64,000 nucleotides of DNA from Hemerocallis citrina (GCA_017893485.1 JACEHZ010000598.1:331001-395000); one strand, 5' to 3'. Shown: positions 45,331-57,255, counted from the stretch's first letter. Numbers and translations: made by a program. The notes: generated by a model from the sequence alone, not told the origin.

Positions 45331-46782
45331 AATCTGCAGATCATACCTACCTCAAAGGCTATATCTATTCTAGTGTAGATCTTTGTATACACGAGACTTT
45401 CAAATTCTTTTAGAATGATCTACCTATCTCATAGTTGTACTATCATAAGGTGTTAACCTTTTATCATAATCATAAGGTGTTTCAAAACACATTTTCAATC
45501 ACTATATCCCCACTTTTGAAACACATTATTGATTTATCGAGTTTGACTATGGGTTATCCCTTGCAACCGAAACTCACCCTTATACATAGCATGGTGTCCA
45601 CACCACTTAGGTGCTAAATTTATTTGGATAGCACAATTTTAACTCTATTTATAATAGAGGTGTCACTTTCAATCCACAAGCATGTCAATAAGACCAAGTA
45701 AACAATAGCCATTATATTTGACACACCACAAAGTTAAAGACACTGATCTGAATTACTTAATTCATATACTAGGCTCTTTAAGAAATTTGTCAAATTATTT
45801 ATATGTTAGCTATATTACATGTTTTAAAGCATACAATGATTTTACTAAATTGTAAATATTGTTCACTAAACATATCAGTTCAAAACTTTCCAGTACAAAA
45901 CTGTTCAGTACAAAATATCAAGTGCAAAACTTTTTAAATATCCTTTATGAATGACAAAATTTTCAATAGATGTAAGGGTAAGAAGAATACTTATTGTAGC
46001 AATATAACAAACATGTGAGTAGACAACAAATCAGTCTACCCCATTTATCTCAGTCAATTCTTAAGCTACTAGAAGTGCATTAAAATTGATACTGAACAAT
46101 CAAAATTAAGTTTCTTCTACAAAACCCCACTTACTTACTATAGTTTTAGCCCATTTCGGCAGATCAACTAATTTAAAGTATTATTGTATGACACAAAATC
46201 ATCTCATTGTCTACTTAAGACTTTTCTTGGCTCATTTGTCATTCAAGTTTAAGTGTTAGTAGGACTGGTTCTTGATTCAAACTGTGAATCATTGACCGTG
46301 ACAGTAGGACTGATAATTTCATAGATTTATCTTTGATGAACACATCGTCCAAGAACTTTGCAAGTCCAGATTCTACTAACCCAAATTAGATAGATCCAAA
46401 ACAGTCCATAGAACCACATTCTGCACTTTCTAAGTATACACAAATATTTGTTATAGGTCCTATTTTAGGCCTTCTGAGATCATGTACTTTAACAAATGTA
46501 TCATACCACATTTTTCACTTTGACAAAATTATTTGTGTTTTATATCGTTAATCTACAAGGTGTAAGTAACTTAGAGTGTGGTAACAAAAATGATTGATAA
46601 TGTAACATCACTCATAATTACTCAAAGTCAAACTAACAGTCAATAACATAGAATTCAACATTTTCACTGAGTATTTGATTCTAACTTTGTCAATACTGTT
46701 TGACAATGGTAAATATAGTGCACTAGAGATTATGCCAAATACAAATTACTCTAAAATTATTAAACATATTCACCACCTCTAT

Positions 46783-49008
46783 TGTAACGCCCCGCCCCAA
46801 TACTCAGACAATTTTAATATTTTTAGAATACAAATTAGATAGTATGTAGTACAACTGCCCACCACAGGCTGCCTCTCAAAAGGTGGTTAACCAATTAGGT
46901 GACTCTTGATCATCGGCATTTGTATTTATACTCAAATTATTTTTTGTATATTTCCAATATGGGACTATTATTCCCAATCTCCTTTACAAATCCCGTGTAC
47001 TCATGTACACTTCATAACCAAACCAGGCCCCACAAATTCCCTTCCACGTCATCGTGGGGGAAACCATATCTCAACAAATCCAACAACAACAGCAGCTTTC
47101 AAGCATTCAACCCGTGGGCCATAATTCTCTTCAATAACCGGGATTTCATGAAACCCACCTATAGAATATTTCTATAGGACAACCTGATGTGTCGAATTTA
47201 TATACAAATATTTGTATTCATTTACCTATTAAAATGGCTTGTTTTCGCTGATATTGTCTATAATTCATCATATTTCTATAAGATTTCATTTAATTAATAA
47301 TTTTTGAAGAAATAATATTTTTGATGCAAAAAGTAAAGAATTGGTGAAAAAATCAACAAACAAAGTAAAATAATTGATTTATAAATTTTTATTGTTTTGT
47401 TGACTTAAAAGTGTGACAAATAATGTTTAAAAGGATTTTTATACGCTAATATGATTTATAGTTAGTTTAATTAATTTTAAACTAATTAAACTTATTCTAT
47501 TTAAAAATCCTAATTTCAGGTATTATTTTGTGTACGCAGAAGCACGTGGGTGGCAGAAAAGGAAGACAAGAAAGAAAGAGGAAGTAAATAAAATCCTGGT
47601 TATAAAAGGAAGGAAATAAAGGAACAAGAAGGACTATTTTGTAAAAAGTACAAACCCTAACTCCTTCCCGTTCTCTATATATACAAAGCAAAGAAGAGAG
47701 AAGAGATTTTGGAGGTGACGGCTGGAAATAAAAATTATTTAAAATAAAAACAAAAAAAAACAGAAAAGTGAGAGAGAGAGATACTCTCTCCTCTCTCCTG
47801 GCGCACGCATCAAAACAAAGAAACGGGGAGACAGTTGAGTTCGCAGGTGACGTGGCGAGGTAGCTTTGACTGGCTGCTTCTTCTTCTTCGGTTCATACTT
47901 CAAGACGCAAGGGAGCTGGAGCCGGGACCCACGCGCTACAGGACGAAACCGCAGATAGCTGCTGACCTGGCTTCTTCTCTTTGGCGTGAAGGACGAAACA
48001 AGAAAGACGCTGACGTGGACGGGTGCTTCTTCATCTACTGCGAGCATTCGAAGTGCACGTGCTGACGACGTGGGTGACAGCTTCTGACTCGGCACGGGTT
48101 CCAAAGCAGTGCTGACGTGGTGACTCTGGATTTGGGACACGCGGCCTGACAACGGCAGTGTGACAGACTGATACGTTGATTGACGGCGCGTGACAGCAAC
48201 ACTTTTAACTCCGACTTTAGAGACAGAAAAGGGGTTTGCTTTAAATTTTGTATTCTTTTTGTATCTTTTCTTCTCTATATTTTTTTGATGCAATCCCAAA
48301 CAAATATGAACTGAATTTATTGTTCTAGAGGCTAAGGTGTAGCCAAGTTTTGAACACAAATTTTAATTCCTTTTTATTTCTCTACTTTTCCTGATTGTGT
48401 TTTAATTTTTATTATTTATGCGTACAACATGGTGGATAGACATTTGTATGATCTTTCAAATCATAAAGAGACCGAACAGGTAATTTGTGATTAATAAAAA
48501 TTAAGACCGTATATTGGAGGACGTGACCGTTAAGAAATCCAATTTCTCAATTAATAATTTGGTGGATAGACGAATGATTAATTGAGAATAATTTTTAGAC
48601 TACGTTGATAGAGTGGTTAGTATCTTTAGGATTTTGGTCGACAATTTGGGAAAAATAATATTTTTTATTTATAAGAAATTATAATTTGTGTGTGTGATAA
48701 ACGAGGTGAACCAAGAGCCCTAGAACTATTTTTAACATTAAACAAAGTACAAGTGCTTCATAGTTTCATAGCCCTCTCCCTCTTCACCAATTTAGTTAGT
48801 TAATTAGATTAGAGTAATTTAGTAATTTTATTATTCATAAAATTCGATCTTCCAAATAGTGATTCATCTAGTGATATCGGTACTCAGTAAAATATCTAGT
48901 CCCTGTGGGTTCGACACTCTATTCACCTATCTATATTACTTGTGCGATTTTGTACACTTGCAAATATCAACATCACAACCCAAATTCATTATTTATTCAA
49001 ATCATCCA

Positions 49009-49055
<47 letters not shown>

Positions 49056-49750
49056 CGGAAATACGGGGTATTACATACACCCCACCTTAGAAATCAGCGT
49101 CCTCGCTGAGTACGGGACACACATCTAGTGTAGGATCCGCCTTTCTAGCCGATGTAGCGTCGTCCTCGATCCCGATAATTTCGGAGACTAGTCCCACACC
49201 ACAGGTAATTCCGGAGACTATTTCACTCACACCTCGATAATTCCGGGGACTATCTCACACCGCAGATCATACTGAGGCCCTCTTCTACATCCGGTGTCGA
49301 AAGTCAGCTCTAATACCATTTGTAATGCCCCGCCCCAATACTTAGACAATTTTAATATTTTTAGAATACAAATTAGATACTATGCAGTACAACTGCCCAC
49401 CACAGGCTGCCTCTCAAAAGGTGGTTAACCAATTAGGTGACTCTTGATCATAGGCATTTGTATTTATACTCAAATTATTTTTTGTATATTTCCAATATGA
49501 GACTATTATTCCCAATCTCCTTTACAAATCCCGTGTACTCATGTACACTTCATAACCAAACCGGGCCCCACAAATTCCCTTCCACATCATCGTGGGGGAA
49601 ACCATATCTCAACAAATCCAACAACAATAGCAGCATTCAAGCATTCAACCCGTGGGCCATAATTCTCTTCATTAACCGGGATTTCATGAAACCTACCTAT
49701 AGAATATTTCTATAGGACAACCCAAATTCATTATTTATTCAAATCATCCA

Positions 49751-49807
<57 letters not shown>

Positions 49808-49827
49808 CGAAAATACGGGGTATTACA
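46783..49827 (-). mobile_element. TRIM family member, complete, with a nested solo LTR
   Basis: LTR A is 46783-49075 (enlarged by a 1.8 kb insertion) and LTR B is 49321-49827 (507 bp). The internal part is 245 bp (49076-49320). The perfect TSD TCTAT lies at 46778-46782 and 49828-49832. The minus-strand primer-binding site TGGTATTAGAGC (49318-49307) is one transition from the initiator-Met complement and starts two bases from the LTR. LTRs are longer than those of the 809-bp copy, with an added promoter-like segment (CCTATAGAATATTTCTATAGG region) and a (TA)n run. Confidence 0.94.
47185..48975 (+). mobile_element. Solo LTR (1791 bp), Ty3 Tat/Athila-like, inside the TRIM LTR
   Basis: It starts TGATGTGTCGAATTTATA and ends CAAATATCAACATCA, with a perfect TSD CAACC at 47180-47184 and 48976-48980. 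The other TRIM LTR reads GGACAACCCAAATTC without it, proving the boundaries. The tail CTAGTCCCTGTGGGTTCGAC followed by TTTTGTACACTTGC is typical of Tat/Ogre/Athila LTR ends; the family call is inference. A CT/GC-rich block at 47760-48200 looks like the transcribed leader. Confidence 0.9.
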
Positions 49828-49859
49828 TCTATCAAATCTGAACCTTTTGATTTTTAGCA

Positions 49860-50090
49860 TTTAACTAGATTTTAATTAATCAAAATAGCGAGTGCTACAT
49901 CCTCCATATATGTATGACAAACATTCAATAATCATCTACATAGGTGATTAAATACTTCTGACCAATTATCGTCTCGTCGAGTCACAAAGCTACTCAGATC
50001 ACAAATAGCAGAATGTATTGACTTAAGAAGTTGTGTTCTCCTAAAGCCATACTAAATAATTTTCTAGTGATCATAATCTGAGCATAACAT
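49860..50090 (-). pseudogene. Copia integrase-region remnant
   Basis: Minus-strand text RTQLLKSIHSAICDLSSFVT, then RRDDNWSEVFNHLCR, resembles the GAG-pre-integrase/integrase border (LIHSDICD pattern). It is short, degenerate, and in the expected order between the 5' LTR and the RNase H remnant. Confidence 0.5.
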
Positions 50091-50099
50091 TCATATTTA

Positions 50100-51285
50100 T
50101 CACATTTAACAGAGTGTCATTTAGCAGAGTTATGAGTTTTAACAAGAACAAACAATTTAATATATAGTTCTAAAATTCTAGCCAATTTGCTATGTTCAGA
50201 AACAATACACAATTAGAACTATTATTATTAATTGTCTCATTTGTTAAACTCAACTTGTACATGCGACTGACAATATATGCACATTATAAGAGTTAAAACA
50301 AAATTACTCTATCACATTTTACAAAATTGTTTGCTTTCTCTAGTGATTCTAACAATGTCCACTTGTTCAAACAAATTGAGCTATATTTTCTTTTATTCGT
50401 TCTTCATCATCTTCGAAACGCTAAACAAGATAATGACCAATATTTTATAATTCAATTTTGCACACACAGTACAATGAACGAGAAAGAACAAAATGTAACT
50501 AATGGAGTCATATGTTGCATTACAAAATGCTTTTATCTAAGTTACGGACATTTGTTACAAATCTTATGCATCATTTATTTATTTTAATGAGAGAAGCAAA
50601 TATATAATCTCACACAAACTGCAGACAATGAATTTGTCAAAATATCTATACACATAGTACGATAAAACACTTAACAACCTTAAACATGCTAGTTTTCCAA
50701 AGCGAGAATAACTATGATCTAAAACTCTCAATCATATGGTCAAGCGCACAAAACGTTAATACATTCATCACATGAAAATAGTAATAAAGATTATAGTAGA
50801 TCATACCGACACTTCAAGTTAAAAGTGTTTTCCAAATTCGATGGCGAAGCCTGCGTAGTGCAGACTTATTCTACCAGGATCCAAATCCATCGTCTCCAAT
50901 AGACACAATTTGTAAGTAACTTTGAAGTTCCTACATTCATCAAATTGTTAAAGATTAGCCAATTAAACAAATTATTAGCACTATCGAATTCACAACAATT
51001 CAATTGGAGATTCAATTTTACAGTCAAAATCTATAATTTAACTTATCAAAATGGATATTTGATCCTTAGCGCAAAGCTAACAATTATTCAAATTTGTGTT
51101 TAATTAAACAATGGTTAACACGGTTTTTTACTTTAGCACATAGCAACAACAATTAATAAAAATATATATGCAAATAAAAAACTTATCTTTAATTTTAGAT
51201 CTGATCCAGTCCAAACATATTTGGATCTAGTCCAAACAACATCCCTATTGCTTTCACTATCTTCAACGATTGCGTCCACATCTCT
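50100..51285. other. Copia interior without recognisable coding sequence
   Basis: AT-rich, degenerate; frames are short and match nothing I know. Confidence 0.5.
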
Positions 51286-51777
51286 TTATTCTGGTGAAAA
51301 CCGAAACATTGTCATGTGACTCATGTCATAGAGTCCTGATTGATAGTCAACTGCCTTTCTCAGTGACGTACTCCAACAGTTGGAACAAACTAACCAATCT
51401 GGGAATAAATTTACAGACAAAACCAGTAAGAAGGGATGAAATCGATTCATAACTGAGACCATATTTGTAGTTGCTATCATCTCCTTTGCTCTTTCAAGAA
51501 CTTCAGCACCACAATCCAAGCACAAACAACAATGCTCCGTTCGCAAAACAGGAAGTACAGTGCTCCCATTTCCACACCCAACCTCCAAAATCTTAGCATT
51601 ATCATCATAGCCAACCAATTCCGGAAACTCTTTCAACGAGTACCTCCTCTCCTTGAAGAATTTGCCTGTTGAATGGCGGCAGTGGAAGTTCTTCCATGGT
51701 TCAGATGCAAAAGAAGAAGGACCAGAACCCAAAAAAGCAAAACAATGAAAATTTGGATCTGGATCTGATCCCCTCAA
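51286..51777 (-). pseudogene. Captured fragment of a METTL2/6/8-type tRNA m3C methyltransferase gene
   Basis: A frame of 163 residues reads FASEPWKNFHCRHSTGKFF, KERRYSLKEFPELVGYDD, then ILEVGCGNGSTVLPVLR, which contains SAM-binding motif I, then VLERAKEMI and NRFHPFLLVLSVNLFPDWLV. This matches the start of plant METTL8-like methyltransferases, which make 3-methylcytidine in tRNA. The frame then degenerates and stops, so the catalytic domain is incomplete. It lies inside the Copia element, next to its 5' LTR and in the same orientation. A GC-rich stretch at 51780-52080 may be its 5' flank. Capture by the retrotransposon is inferred from position. Confidence 0.78.
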
Positions 51778-52396
51778 ACGATCTCACACAGAGATCGAGG
51801 AGAAAAGGGGGTCGGCGAGGGTGCAGCGCCTGGCGAGGGGGCGACGGTCAGATCGCGGCGATTGCGACGACAGAGGTCACGCCAGCGAAGCCACGACTAC
51901 AGCGCTCACGACAGCAAAGCCGCAACTGCAGAGCCTAGCGAGGGGGCGACTGAGGAGACTGTGGTTGCTGTGGGGTATTGGTTATACGTGAGTGTGCCAG
52001 TGGCCTACGGCGTAGACCGCGACGATGCTGGCAGCTACTTCGACGACGGCTCCTCCAGGTCTGACGACCCCTCCCCCTCTCTCTCTAATCTCAAAATTAA
52101 TTTATTTAATATCTTAAGATTGTTAGATTAAGATGAGTAATTAGGGTTAGGATTTATATCTCATAGCCACTTAAGATATTATACCGTGCTTATCAGTATT
52201 GAAATCTCACAGAGCACTACCTCTAGATCAGCTTTTATATGAGATGAACTGGATTTAGGGTACTGGGCTTTATGCCCACTCGACCCGGTCCAACAATTAA
52301 ACATATAACACGTGCAAAGCACGTGTTGCCCCATAGAACATAATACACAATAATATTCTATTATATTGAGAATATACCTATATATCCAACAATTAC

Positions 52397-52885
52397 TAAC
52401 TTAGTCATTTCCCTACGAACGAGATCGTGCTCGTAGCTATGAATATCTACTTGACCAATTCTAGGAAGTATTTTTTGTTGTGTGAGATTGTCTTTTGAAA
52501 ATTGTGGTTGACATTTGTTTAAGTGACGTTGAAGTGTACCCGTGCCCGATCTTATTTTAAACTTATATGGTGTTTGACACTTCTTACATATTTTTTTTCC
52601 TACACTCTTATCATTTTGTGAAGGGACAAAATTGAAATAATTGTGTACTTCGGAAGTAGTCCCACTTGTTTTACGGGTTAGAGAAGGACCTTGTTCCGAT
52701 GGTTATGGTTCTACATGATCTTCTATTTCTATAGGATTTGAGTGTGTTTCATTCAAATCGGGAAAACTATCATAATTCATGAATGTTTCTTCACTATCTA
52801 TATATGGAATTGGAATGAGAGGAATATGATGACTAGTGGACTCTTGACTACTATATCTACCACCATGTGATCGATTAGAAGCCAT
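52397..52885 (-). pseudogene. hAT transposase, N-terminal part with BED-type zinc finger
   Basis: It starts MASNRSHGGRYSSQESTSHH and runs through a TAA stop after EDHVEP. It then continues in frame: VHNYFNFVPSQNDKSVGKKI, CKKCQTPYKF, GTGTLQRHLNKCQ. The Cys-X2-Cys and His-X3-Cys pattern is the BED finger that binds transposon ends. It ends RREMTKLVI at the Copia insertion; the protein resumes at 43542 after the duplicated ATTAC. One premature stop. Confidence 0.88.
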
Positions 52886-53690
52886 TTAAATATTAAAAAC
52901 TAGTGTATGTATAATTAGAGAGAAAGTAAGTATATGTTTTAAAATTTAAATTAAAAGAAACAACTAAATGTATGACAACTAATAATTTAAAACAATAAAA
53001 GTAAATAAAGAGAAACAACAAAATTTAAAACGAACAACAATCTATCTCAACTAAAAAACAACAATAATAACAAGAACTATTGAGTAGTGTATGTATGTTT
53101 TACCACTCTACCAAATTTATAGATAAAATCTAAAAAATGAGAGGAATAAGTTCAAGAAAACCCGAACTAATTAAGAGATATAGACGAGAAACTATGTTAA
53201 ATCTACAAATTAAACATATACTAAAATACCGTATGAGTGTTTGAAGTTTGAAGAATGAATGTTGAGAGAGTTGAGACTTGAGAGCTTCTAGTAGACTAGT
53301 AGTATTGATTGTTGTTGTTGATCACTTGATTTTTGTTGATTGTTGATCCTAGCAAAATGTAGAGAGATTTGATCATTGCAAAGTTGAGAGAGCGTTGATT
53401 GTTGTTGTTGATCTGAGAGATAGTAGAGAGATTTGAATGAATTAGTGAAAAGAAATGAAAGAAATGCTGTGGTATATATAGAATATGCAAAAAAAAAATA
53501 TTTGCTAAAGTACCCTCCAAAACTAGCTAGTATAGATCCGTTGTGGGGGCAATTTGGTATTTTTTTAAAATTCTAAACAAATAAATAAATAAATGCCCAC
53601 AGTCGGCCCAGACCCGGCCCGAGCCTGGGCGGGCCGTTTCAGCCGGTCCCGATCCTCAACTGGACCGGGCCGGGCCAAAGGGTGTAGCGA

Positions 53691-54261
53691 CGATGTTTTA
53701 TTTTTCTTCTACCGTCTTCGATGAAAGATAATCTATCGTTCCGTTAGCTATATTTTGGCGAAAGTCATTTCGTCTCTCATATTTGGCCAAGCACTGTTCC
53801 CATTGTTGTCATTTTTTGGGTAAATGGCCAACGACTAGAACGTTTTTTTTCCTTCCAAATTTTTCAAAAAAATGGATAATTGGCAAACGACTACAAATGC
53901 TCTTATATGCTATATATAGTTCTGCAGTCGTACGCGACAGTGATATATGGCGATGATGACGAGGATGACACAGTATAATTATCATCAGAAATGAAGTGGC
54001 TTCTTTTGGGTTGGTTTGTTTAAATTAATCCAGTTAATTAAGTGGATACTTTTGTGCTTAATTATTTGTTGCTGTTAATTAAGTTGTGTAAGTTAATTTG
54101 CAGAAGAAAGTTTGTAATTTATTTTGTAGCAGCAGTACGTGATCGAGCCCACCCTTCTCTTTGAATTGATGCAATGTGTCTAGCTATGTGTTAATTTCTT
54201 AATTCTCAGCTGCTTGCTAATCTTCTACCTACGTACCTAAAATTAGAATTATAAGCAAACT
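53691..54261. other. Intergenic stretch, no gene
   Basis: AT-rich. It contains loosely inverted blocks GGCCAACGACTAG (about 53827) and GGCAAACGACTAC (about 53882) of unknown meaning. Confidence 0.55.
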
Positions 54262-55016
54262 TTTAATTAGTACGTTGTTGTTTTTTTTAAGGGAAAATGT
54301 AGAATCTGGCCACCCTGTTTTATTAATAAGAGTTTAACGAAACAAACCTAGAACTCTGGGCCGAAGTACAAACTACATACAGAAAATAAAACATATAGGA
54401 AGCAACTTGACGCGTACAAACAATAAATCCCTCCAACAACCTTGGAGGGTGGGCCGACAAACAAGCTCGGTCCAGCAAATTGTGAGTACATCAGTTTAGC
54501 TTCGTACAATGCCTCTACGGTACATGCACACCCACCTGAGACAAATCTGGCAGGATTTTATCACCCGCCGATCCCTGCCTTCACCTCGCCGGGGGAATCC
54601 CATCTTTGGGCCCAAGCCCCGCAGAACGAAAATTGACCCCACGGCACACGCACAGCGATCGCACCCTCCCACGATCTCCACCACACCTCCTACAAACGTG
54701 CTAGTAGCTCCCACAGCCACTACCAAAGAGATAGTCGTGAAGAGGGTACCTTAACCTCTCACACGATAGCACTTTCTCAGGTGATTTCTCACCACACAAC
54801 TATCTCGCTCACCCCACCAACCACCACACTCCAAGAGAGAGCCGTGCAGAGGATACCTTCACCTCTCTCACACTCAAGCTCACTCCGGCGATTTCTCACC
54901 AAACAGACTTATCTCGACTCATACTCCCACCTCGAGGGAAGAGACGACGCTGTCACGAGTTAGTGGCCTACTCTAGATGGCACTCAATAGCCTGATAGTA
55001 GGTGCCGTGAAGACTT

Positions 55017-56021
55017 TGTTAGAATCTCAATATAGAATAATAGAGAATCCCAACAGAAATTGCGAAGAAATCAATTACAGGGAAGAAAACAGTAAGTAAA
55101 AGAAATTGTACAGAGTCGAGATTGATAATCTCTGTCCTTAAAGCAGAATTCGCCCCGTAGTGTGACGGTTACCGGCGAATTGCTTTCCAGGATACAACTG
55201 TACCTTCTCTGAAGAACGCAACACCCTTGCTTCAGAGACAACAAACTGTTGTCTGTGTTGTACTCTCAGTTGACATTGACGCAGAGGAGAAGAAGAAGAA
55301 GAATAAAACACAAAAAAATTTTGTATCTGTATAGAAGACTCTGTCTGGATTTATAGAGAAAATTGGAGACTGATCAGATGCCATTACTCTGTAACAGCAG
55401 AGTAATGGAGACTCTTCAGATTCATAACTGGTGAGCCATTACTCTGCTGTTACAGAGTAATGGGTACCAGTTACTGAATCTGAAAAGTTTTTTCAGTTCA
55501 GTAGGGGAAGAGTTTTTGTCCTCTGGACCGTTTTTATGGTATTAAGGAAGAATCACCTCTATGTAAAGAAAGAGAAATGCTCCTTTGGACAGACCGAGCC
55601 AGACCAGACCAAGCCGAACCGTGCCGAGCCGAACCCGGGGCCGGGGCCGAAGCCGGGCCGGGCCGGGCCGGGCATGCGCGCACGCGTGCGTGTGTGTTTG
55701 TCATTTTTGCTAAGTCCTCGCTCCACTACACGTTAGTGGTAACCCCCAGGCCACGCCCTTTAGTCCAGTTTTCTAGTATATATACTAGAAAAAATCCTTT
55801 CCAATTTCCGATATAGGACTATCCATTTGCCAAGTTAGTACCTTTCAAGTACCCAACTTTGGATCAACATTTCTCGTTCATACGGAATTTGTTTTTGGCA
55901 AGTGAGTATACTACGGAATAGTACTCGTCGAGAGGATCGCAATCGACTCATTTTCCGGCACCGCCGGTGGCCGGAGCCTGCCGGAATCCGGCCCGGAAAA
56001 CTGTAAAAATTAATTCCAGCA
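55017..56021 (-). mobile_element. Solo LTR of a Copia-type element, 1005 bp
   Basis: On the minus strand it runs TGCTGGAATTAATTTTT...GAGATTCTAACA. The perfect TSD GACTT is at 55012-55016 and 56022-56026. The minus strand carries TGGATAGTCCTATATCGG and a TATA-like CTAGTATATATACTAG (55776-55791), the usual order in Copia LTRs. It includes a GGGCCGGGCC-rich block (55620-55670) and an inverted repeat CCATTACTCTG...CAGAGTAATGG around 55382-55470. Confidence 0.87.
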
Positions 56022-56948
56022 GACTTCACCGGCGACATCGTAGGACATCCCAGACCAACCATGCCCAAACCTCACACCCCATCACCTGGCCCCAAACCAA
56101 ACCACTGACCTCACACACTTGCACCCCAGATCTAAGGTTTTCGCGACAACCGATACGGGAGGATGCTCTGGTGTGACATAGTCGCTCCGCGCCGGTTGAG
56201 ACAGCACCCCTGAAGTTGATACAAGTGAGCTCACATCACGGAGGGACCCCATCTTTTGGCCCAAGCTCCATAATCGTGCAAAACAACCTATCCAAGCATA
56301 CCCGGCTTCTTCACACGCACTACCAACCCTCGGAAATACCAAATCACAACGGCAGATCGTCGTGGATGACTCCAAGAGTGTGGACATGGTGGCAAGCACG
56401 AAGAACAACCGGGCCTACAACAACCAAAGCCCACCAAACAAACTGCCAGCCGGGGGGGGGGGGGGGGGGCTGCCGACATCCGGCCCTCCCCAGTAGAGCT
56501 CAGTCACCCATCTTCCACCTGGCGTCGTCGGGGAGAGACGTGAGGGAGTCCGACAGCTTCGTCCTCTGGTCGCCGCGAGGAGCTCGCCAAATCCGAGTCG
56601 TAGATGGCTCAATCTCCCCACCGTGGGAGTCGCGACGAGATCCGCAACTAGGGGGCGGCGCACTGGAGCACCGTTCGTAAAGGACGACACGAAAGGGGCA
56701 CGTCGGTGGCATCGTTCAGCGCGCTCCTCTGTGCTTCGTCTTCAGCGCACCGCGGTGCTCCGTCGTGGCTTCGTCTTCAGCGCGCATCGAGGACGACGCG
56801 ACTTTAGTCTGCACCGCCGCAGAGGTGGAAGATTGGCGAGGGGGGACGCCAGGGTGCGGGGGAGAGGGGGGGCAGCGGCGCTGAGGGCTAGCCGCCGCCC
56901 CAAGGAGTGTAGATCTAGAGTTTTTATTTGGATTTTTTTTCCAGATCT

Positions 56949-56984
56949 AGTTTCTCTCTCTAGAAATTTCTAGAGAGAGAAACT
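56949..56984. repeat. Perfect 36-bp palindrome without spacer
   Basis: AGTTTCTCTCTCTAGAAA at 56949-56966 is followed at once by its reverse complement at 56967-56984. It lies near the 5' end of the non-LTR element. Confidence 0.95.
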
Positions 56985-57067
56985 CGGGAGTGAATGTAAG
57001 GCAACGCTAATAGGGGAAGAGTTGACGGGATGAACTGGTTAGATGTAGGTTTAATTAGTACGTTGTT

Positions 57068-57250
57068 CATCAGCTACATATACTACGCGCGTTTAATAAG
57101 TTATGGATCCTATAGCTAGTCCTACATAAGCTAAGGATGATGCATGGTACAGAGAAAACACCCCCCCCCCCTGCATGAGCTCCTCAAACTGTATTTTCAC
57201 ATCAAAAATTATAAGGGAATAAAAAAAACACTTCATAATTTATTAAGATA
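57068..57250. other. Short intergenic stretch with a C run
   Basis: AT-rich sequence with a run of ten C near 57162. No gene. Confidence 0.6.
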
Positions 57251-57255
57251 CAGTT

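Larger units (their letters stand above)
43548..52391 (-). mobile_element. Copia-type element with both LTRs, inserted in the hAT transposase gene
   Basis: LTRs 43548-43817 and 52121-52391 (TGTTAGATTAAG...TATCCAACA) have about eight substitutions and one indel between them. The perfect TSD ATTAC is at 43543-43547 and 52392-52396. On the minus strand a purine tract AGGAGGAGAT (43827-43818) precedes the 3' LTR, and TCATATAAAAGC gives a TATA box. Internal pol remnants keep minus-strand order. No canonical primer-binding site follows the 5' LTR; host-gene-like sequence sits there instead. A TRIM is nested inside. Confidence 0.92.
41372..53690 (-). mobile_element. Ac-like hAT transposon, disrupted by nested elements
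   Basis: The left end TAGGGATGGCATTCGGGCC is the typical terminus of plant Ac/Tag-type hAT elements, and a GGGCCGGGCC-rich subterminal region follows (41390-41575). A matching GGCCCGGCCC-rich region lies at 53600-53690. Between them the transposase is on the minus strand in two blocks separated by an 8.8 kb Copia insertion. The right terminal repeat CCATCCCTA is not found, so the right end is probably damaged; 53690 is approximate. No 8-bp TSD is seen. Without the insertion the element is about 3.5 kb. Confidence 0.8.
54280..57049 (-). mobile_element. Non-LTR retroelement with 18-bp TSD, no reverse transcriptase seen
   Basis: The flanks carry TTTAATTAGTACGTTGTT at 54262-54279 and again at 57050-57067, a perfect 18-bp duplication. 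The minus strand ends with AATAAAACAGGG followed by a short A run (T at 54281-54288). This is the mark of LINE-type insertion. Without the nested LTR (55017-56021) the body is about 1.76 kb. It is GC-rich and contains proline/serine/arginine-rich broken frames but no endonuclease or RT. It may be a non-autonomous LINE derivative or an internally deleted LINE keeping the 5' UTR and ORF1. A G/C run is at 56453-56469. Confidence 0.72.

Noticed and set aside
47739..48359. A 206-codon minus-strand frame
   Set aside because: It lies antisense inside the Tat-like solo LTR over its leader; no domain.
48859..49128. Frames with long Ile-Tyr runs, also at 22021-21707 and 58535-58335
   Set aside because: Artefacts of (TA)n microsatellites.
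56216..56973. Frames of 116-154 codons on the plus strand
   Set aside because: GC-rich, antisense to the inferred non-LTR element, with a G run in the middle and no domain.
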